A stretch of DNA of 10,235 nucleotides from Zancudomyces culisetae (lineage: Eukaryota; Kickxellomycota; Harpellomycetes; Harpellales; Legeriomycetaceae): NCBI GenBank assembly GCA_001969505.1, contig LSSK01000324.1, forward strand, positions 1 to 10,235, read 5' to 3'. The position numbers and the translations under genes were made by a program. Positions 8,543 through 10,235 of the stretch are shown in pieces. Each line of letters begins with the position of its first letter. Positions within the stretch are counted from its first letter, which is position 1. The notes under the pieces are model-generated. The model had not been told where the DNA came from, searched no databases, and saw only the letters and a program-made list of their open reading frames with translations.

Positions 8543-9215
8543 CTGTGAATATAATTAAAGAGAGCCCAAAGAGATATAATTTACAATATATGTTTTATAA
8601 ATATACTATAAATTAATTTAATATTAATACTAATAAATTATAACATATTCGTTGTGAATAAACTAATATTTTAATTTGAGATACATAATTTTCCACAGTT
8701 AGGTTACAAAGGTAATTTAATATGATTAATAATAATTATAATAACTATGGGTAAATAATGCAATTCTGACAATCTATAAATAGTGTTAATATCATATTGT
8801 GTATAATATTAGTAAAAATTGGGTGTCTGTACCATTTTGGATACTAAATCCTTCATTTTATGATAAAATGACTTAAAATATATATGTTGTATAAATGTAT
8901 TATAAAGTAAAAATTATTCTCAATATTAATAAAGTTTAAAAACTTTTTCGGATCCATAGTATTATAAACATACAAATTATAAATTAAATGTTATCTAGAA
9001 AGTAATAATTAATAATATTTGTTAATAATTTGTATATTATTATATGCTAAATGATGTGTACATATAAATGTTATATCAGTTTGTGTATTTACATCATTTA
9101 CGTCCAACGGAAAATATAATTACCCTGAATGATTAGATCGTGATAATTATAATATTATATATGGGTATTTTATGATGGAGATATTACAATATATTATTAT
9201 ATACATAACTAGACT
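8543..9215. other. AT-rich stretch, no gene; expected 5' LTR region of fossil B
   Basis: No coding motif was found on either strand. If fossil B is a Gag-first element on the minus strand, its primer-binding site and 5' LTR should be here. The only candidate is minus-strand TGGGCTCTCTTT at 8568-8557, about 48 bases before the Gag ATG. It starts with TGG as primer-binding sites do, but I cannot match it to a tRNA from sequence alone, and no LTR ends were seen. Confidence 0.3.
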
Positions 9216-9218
9216 CTA

Positions 9219-9407
9219 TATAGCAATAAAGTTTACATATATAATACAAAATATTATAAAAAATAATATGTATTTGCTTATATCTATATAAATCCAATAT
9301 TGTTGTAATTGTTCAAATAATTTTAATTCTCGAGTCTGCAACCAATTATATCCACATGCGGTGTCCGCAAAAAAATGGTATAATATATGCAATAGTTTAT
9401 AATATAT
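9219..9407 (-). other. Unassigned open reading frame in a GC bump, no start codon
   Basis: The frame is open for 63 codons between TGA 9410-9408 and TAG 9218-9216, with no early ATG. The central part reads FADTACGYNWLQT then RELKLFEQLQQYW, corresponding to bases about 9371-9294. G+C rises to about 40% at 9331-9370 and falls to desert level on both sides, as for the fossil coding pieces. ADTACGYN is faintly like the RNase H opening T-D-A-S-x-x-G, but the next residues do not follow that domain. The C-terminal half (ISKYILFFIIFCIIYVNFIAI, read in two parts: ISKYILFFII and FCIIYVNFIAI) is hydrophobic, which AT-rich codons give by default. A transposon fragment is most likely; the family is unknown. 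Confidence 0.25.
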
Positions 9408-9585
9408 TCACAATTAAAATAATATTTTAATATGATTTAATTAATAGATTTATTATATATAAATTCAAAAAGTTTATGACAATCGAAATATACTATCATA
9501 AAATATTATAAATAATATATGATACTAATTATGTAATTTATATATATAATTGATTTAAATAGTATTATCTATTATTTCATATGTA

Positions 9586-9600
9586 CAGTGACTCATAAAA
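9586..9600 (+). repeat. Putative left terminal inverted repeat start of the Tc1-like element
   Basis: The bases after the TA are CAGTGACTCATAAAA. A CAGTG start followed by an AT-rich stretch is common for Tc1-family termini, and the flanking TA fits the family's target-site duplication. The end of the repeat cannot be set without the right terminus. Confidence 0.55.
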
Positions 9601-9620
9601 TAGAATAAATGTTTTTGATG

Positions 9621-9789
9621 TTCATTCGAAAATTATTTTATCTCACGTATACTATATCATATCACTATAAATTTTAAAATATTATACATCCATATACCAT
9701 GTATTACTTATCAAAAATTTGATTACTTGATCCCGCCAATCAACTTTAATTAACCTTTTTGTAAAAATAATTTATTTGAACAATTATTT
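9621..9789 (+). repeat. Pair of imperfect direct repeats in the Tc1 leader (possible transposase sites)
   Basis: TTCATTCGAAAATTATTT at 9621-9638 recurs as TTTATTTGAACAATTATTT at 9771-9789. Allowing one inserted base, 16 of 18 positions agree, 150 bases apart. Some Tc1-like elements carry paired direct repeats within long inverted repeats (IR/DR organisation) that bind the transposase N-terminus. The sequence is AT-rich, so a chance match is possible. A matching inverted pair at the right end would be needed. Confidence 0.3.
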
Positions 9790-9935
9790 GGTTTTAAATT
9801 AAATTTATCAATTTTGGTAATATTTTTTCATTTTGATAAGTATCATTTAATTAATTCAAATGTTACTATTTATAACTATTAACTACATAATACATATAAT
9901 AATTTAAATATAAATTTTTGATCAATTTAAATACG

Positions 9936-10235
9936 ATGAATAAACGCAATAATGCAAAATTTTGGAGTGTTATAAATCTGCTAGATAATGGATACTCTAA
10001 TAGCCAAATTGCATCTAAACTAACTATTTGTAATGGGACAGTATCTAACATAAAAAAAAAGTATCGTCCATCAATAAAAAATTTATCACCTGGCAGCCCA
10101 AATAAATTGAAAAAAGCAAATGAGCTATTAAAGATTCGGAAAATTACGTCTGGACAATTTGATACAGCGACAAACGCTACAAAATTTCTCAAGGATAATG
10201 GCCTCGTATCTGTGGTTCCTCAAACAGTGCGATAT
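9936..10235 (+). CDS. Tc1/mariner-family transposase, N-terminal 100 residues (partial)
   Basis: The transposase binds the element's inverted repeats and cuts and pastes it at TA sites in the nucleus. The visible 100 residues are the DNA-binding half. Residues 8-43 (KFWSVINLLDNGYSNSQIA...GTVSNIKKKY) form the first helix-turn-helix, with the typical [LI]-x-x-G-x-S-x-x-x-[IV]-A-x-x-L ... T-V-x-x-I pattern. Residues 53-58 (GSPNKL) occupy the linker that in many relatives is a G-R-P-x-K-L AT-hook-like motif; the Arg is Ser here. Residues 60-100 (...ITSGQFDTATNATKFLKDNG...VPQTVRY) match the second helix-turn-helix, including T-[AS]-x-x-[IV/TA] and Q-T-V-R. The catalytic DDE/D domain lies past the edge; the family is usually about 330-350 residues. 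The start is chosen because it follows an in-frame TAA at 9900-9902, has A at -3, and gives the usual distance to the first helix. No stops are seen. Confidence 0.9.
   Translation, partial: MNKRNNAKFWSVINLLDNGYSNSQIASKLTICNGTVSNIKKKYRPSIKNLSPGSPNKLKKANELLKIRKITSGQFDTATNATKFLKDNGLVSVVPQTVRY

Larger units (their letters stand above)
9586..10235 (+). mobile_element. Tc1/mariner element, 5' part (continues beyond the window)
   Basis: The element appears to begin with CAGTGACTCATAAAA at 9586, directly after TA at 9584-9585. Tc1-like elements insert at TA and commonly have termini starting CAGT(G). From there 350 bases of AT-rich leader lead to the transposase ATG at 9936. The 3' terminus and most of the transposase are outside the window, so the inverted partner could not be checked. 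The transposase part has no stop or frameshift over 100 codons, so this is the least decayed element here. The 5' boundary is inferred from motif and distance only. Confidence 0.65.

Noticed and set aside
9866-10192. A 108-codon open frame on the minus strand
   Set aside because: It lies antisense to the transposase reading frame, has no domain of its own and is explained as its shadow.
1-10235. Genetic code with reassigned stop codons
   Set aside because: Three different stops interrupt the Gag frame, but the transposase frame uses none in 100 codons and the older fossils also contain frameshifts, so decay explains it.
1-10235. Organellar (mitochondrial) or bacterial origin
   Set aside because: The AT content would allow it, but no rRNA, tRNA, respiratory or operon genes are present and the recognisable sequences are eukaryotic transposons.

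Overview
The window looks like a gene-poor, repeat-derived stretch of a very AT-rich eukaryotic genome. No intact host gene, tRNA, rRNA or CRISPR array is visible. What can be read is transposable-element sequence of different ages: a Ty3-like Gag, a Tc1/mariner transposase and two heavily decayed Ty3-like pol regions. This mix and the composition suit an AT-rich fungus or fungus-like parasite (for example a transposon-rich microsporidian or another early-diverging fungus). That placement is a guess; no marker gene is present.

Layout. Positions 1-665 (minus) hold the 5' part of a Ty3-like gag, readable in one frame but broken by three stop codons (TAG 561-563, TAA 87-89, TGA 15-17). About 1570-2800 (plus) carries a pol fossil, 'A', with retropepsin, reverse transcriptase, RNase H and integrase zinc-domain traces in canonical order. 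About 2810-5950 is a desert of extreme AT content with no supportable gene. About 8509 down to 6315, perhaps to 5960 (minus), is a second fossil, 'B': Gag start, possible zinc knuckle, protease, RT and RNase H. Positions 9219-9407 (minus) contain an unexplained open frame in a small GC bump. From 9586 to the window edge runs the 5' part of a Tc1/mariner element, with a CAGTG terminus after a TA and an intact transposase N-terminus starting at 9936.

By eye the fossils coincide with local GC bumps. Four hand-counted 60-base lines in fossil or coding sequence (2701, 7141, 301, 10141) give 20-21 G+C each; a desert line (3481) gives 5. The picture is successive insertions decaying towards AT: Tc1 and the left Gag are youngest, fossils A and B much older, and the central desert may be older still. 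The A and B calls were made by eye from collinear motifs and spacing, with no alignment scores, so they are well-motivated hypotheses.
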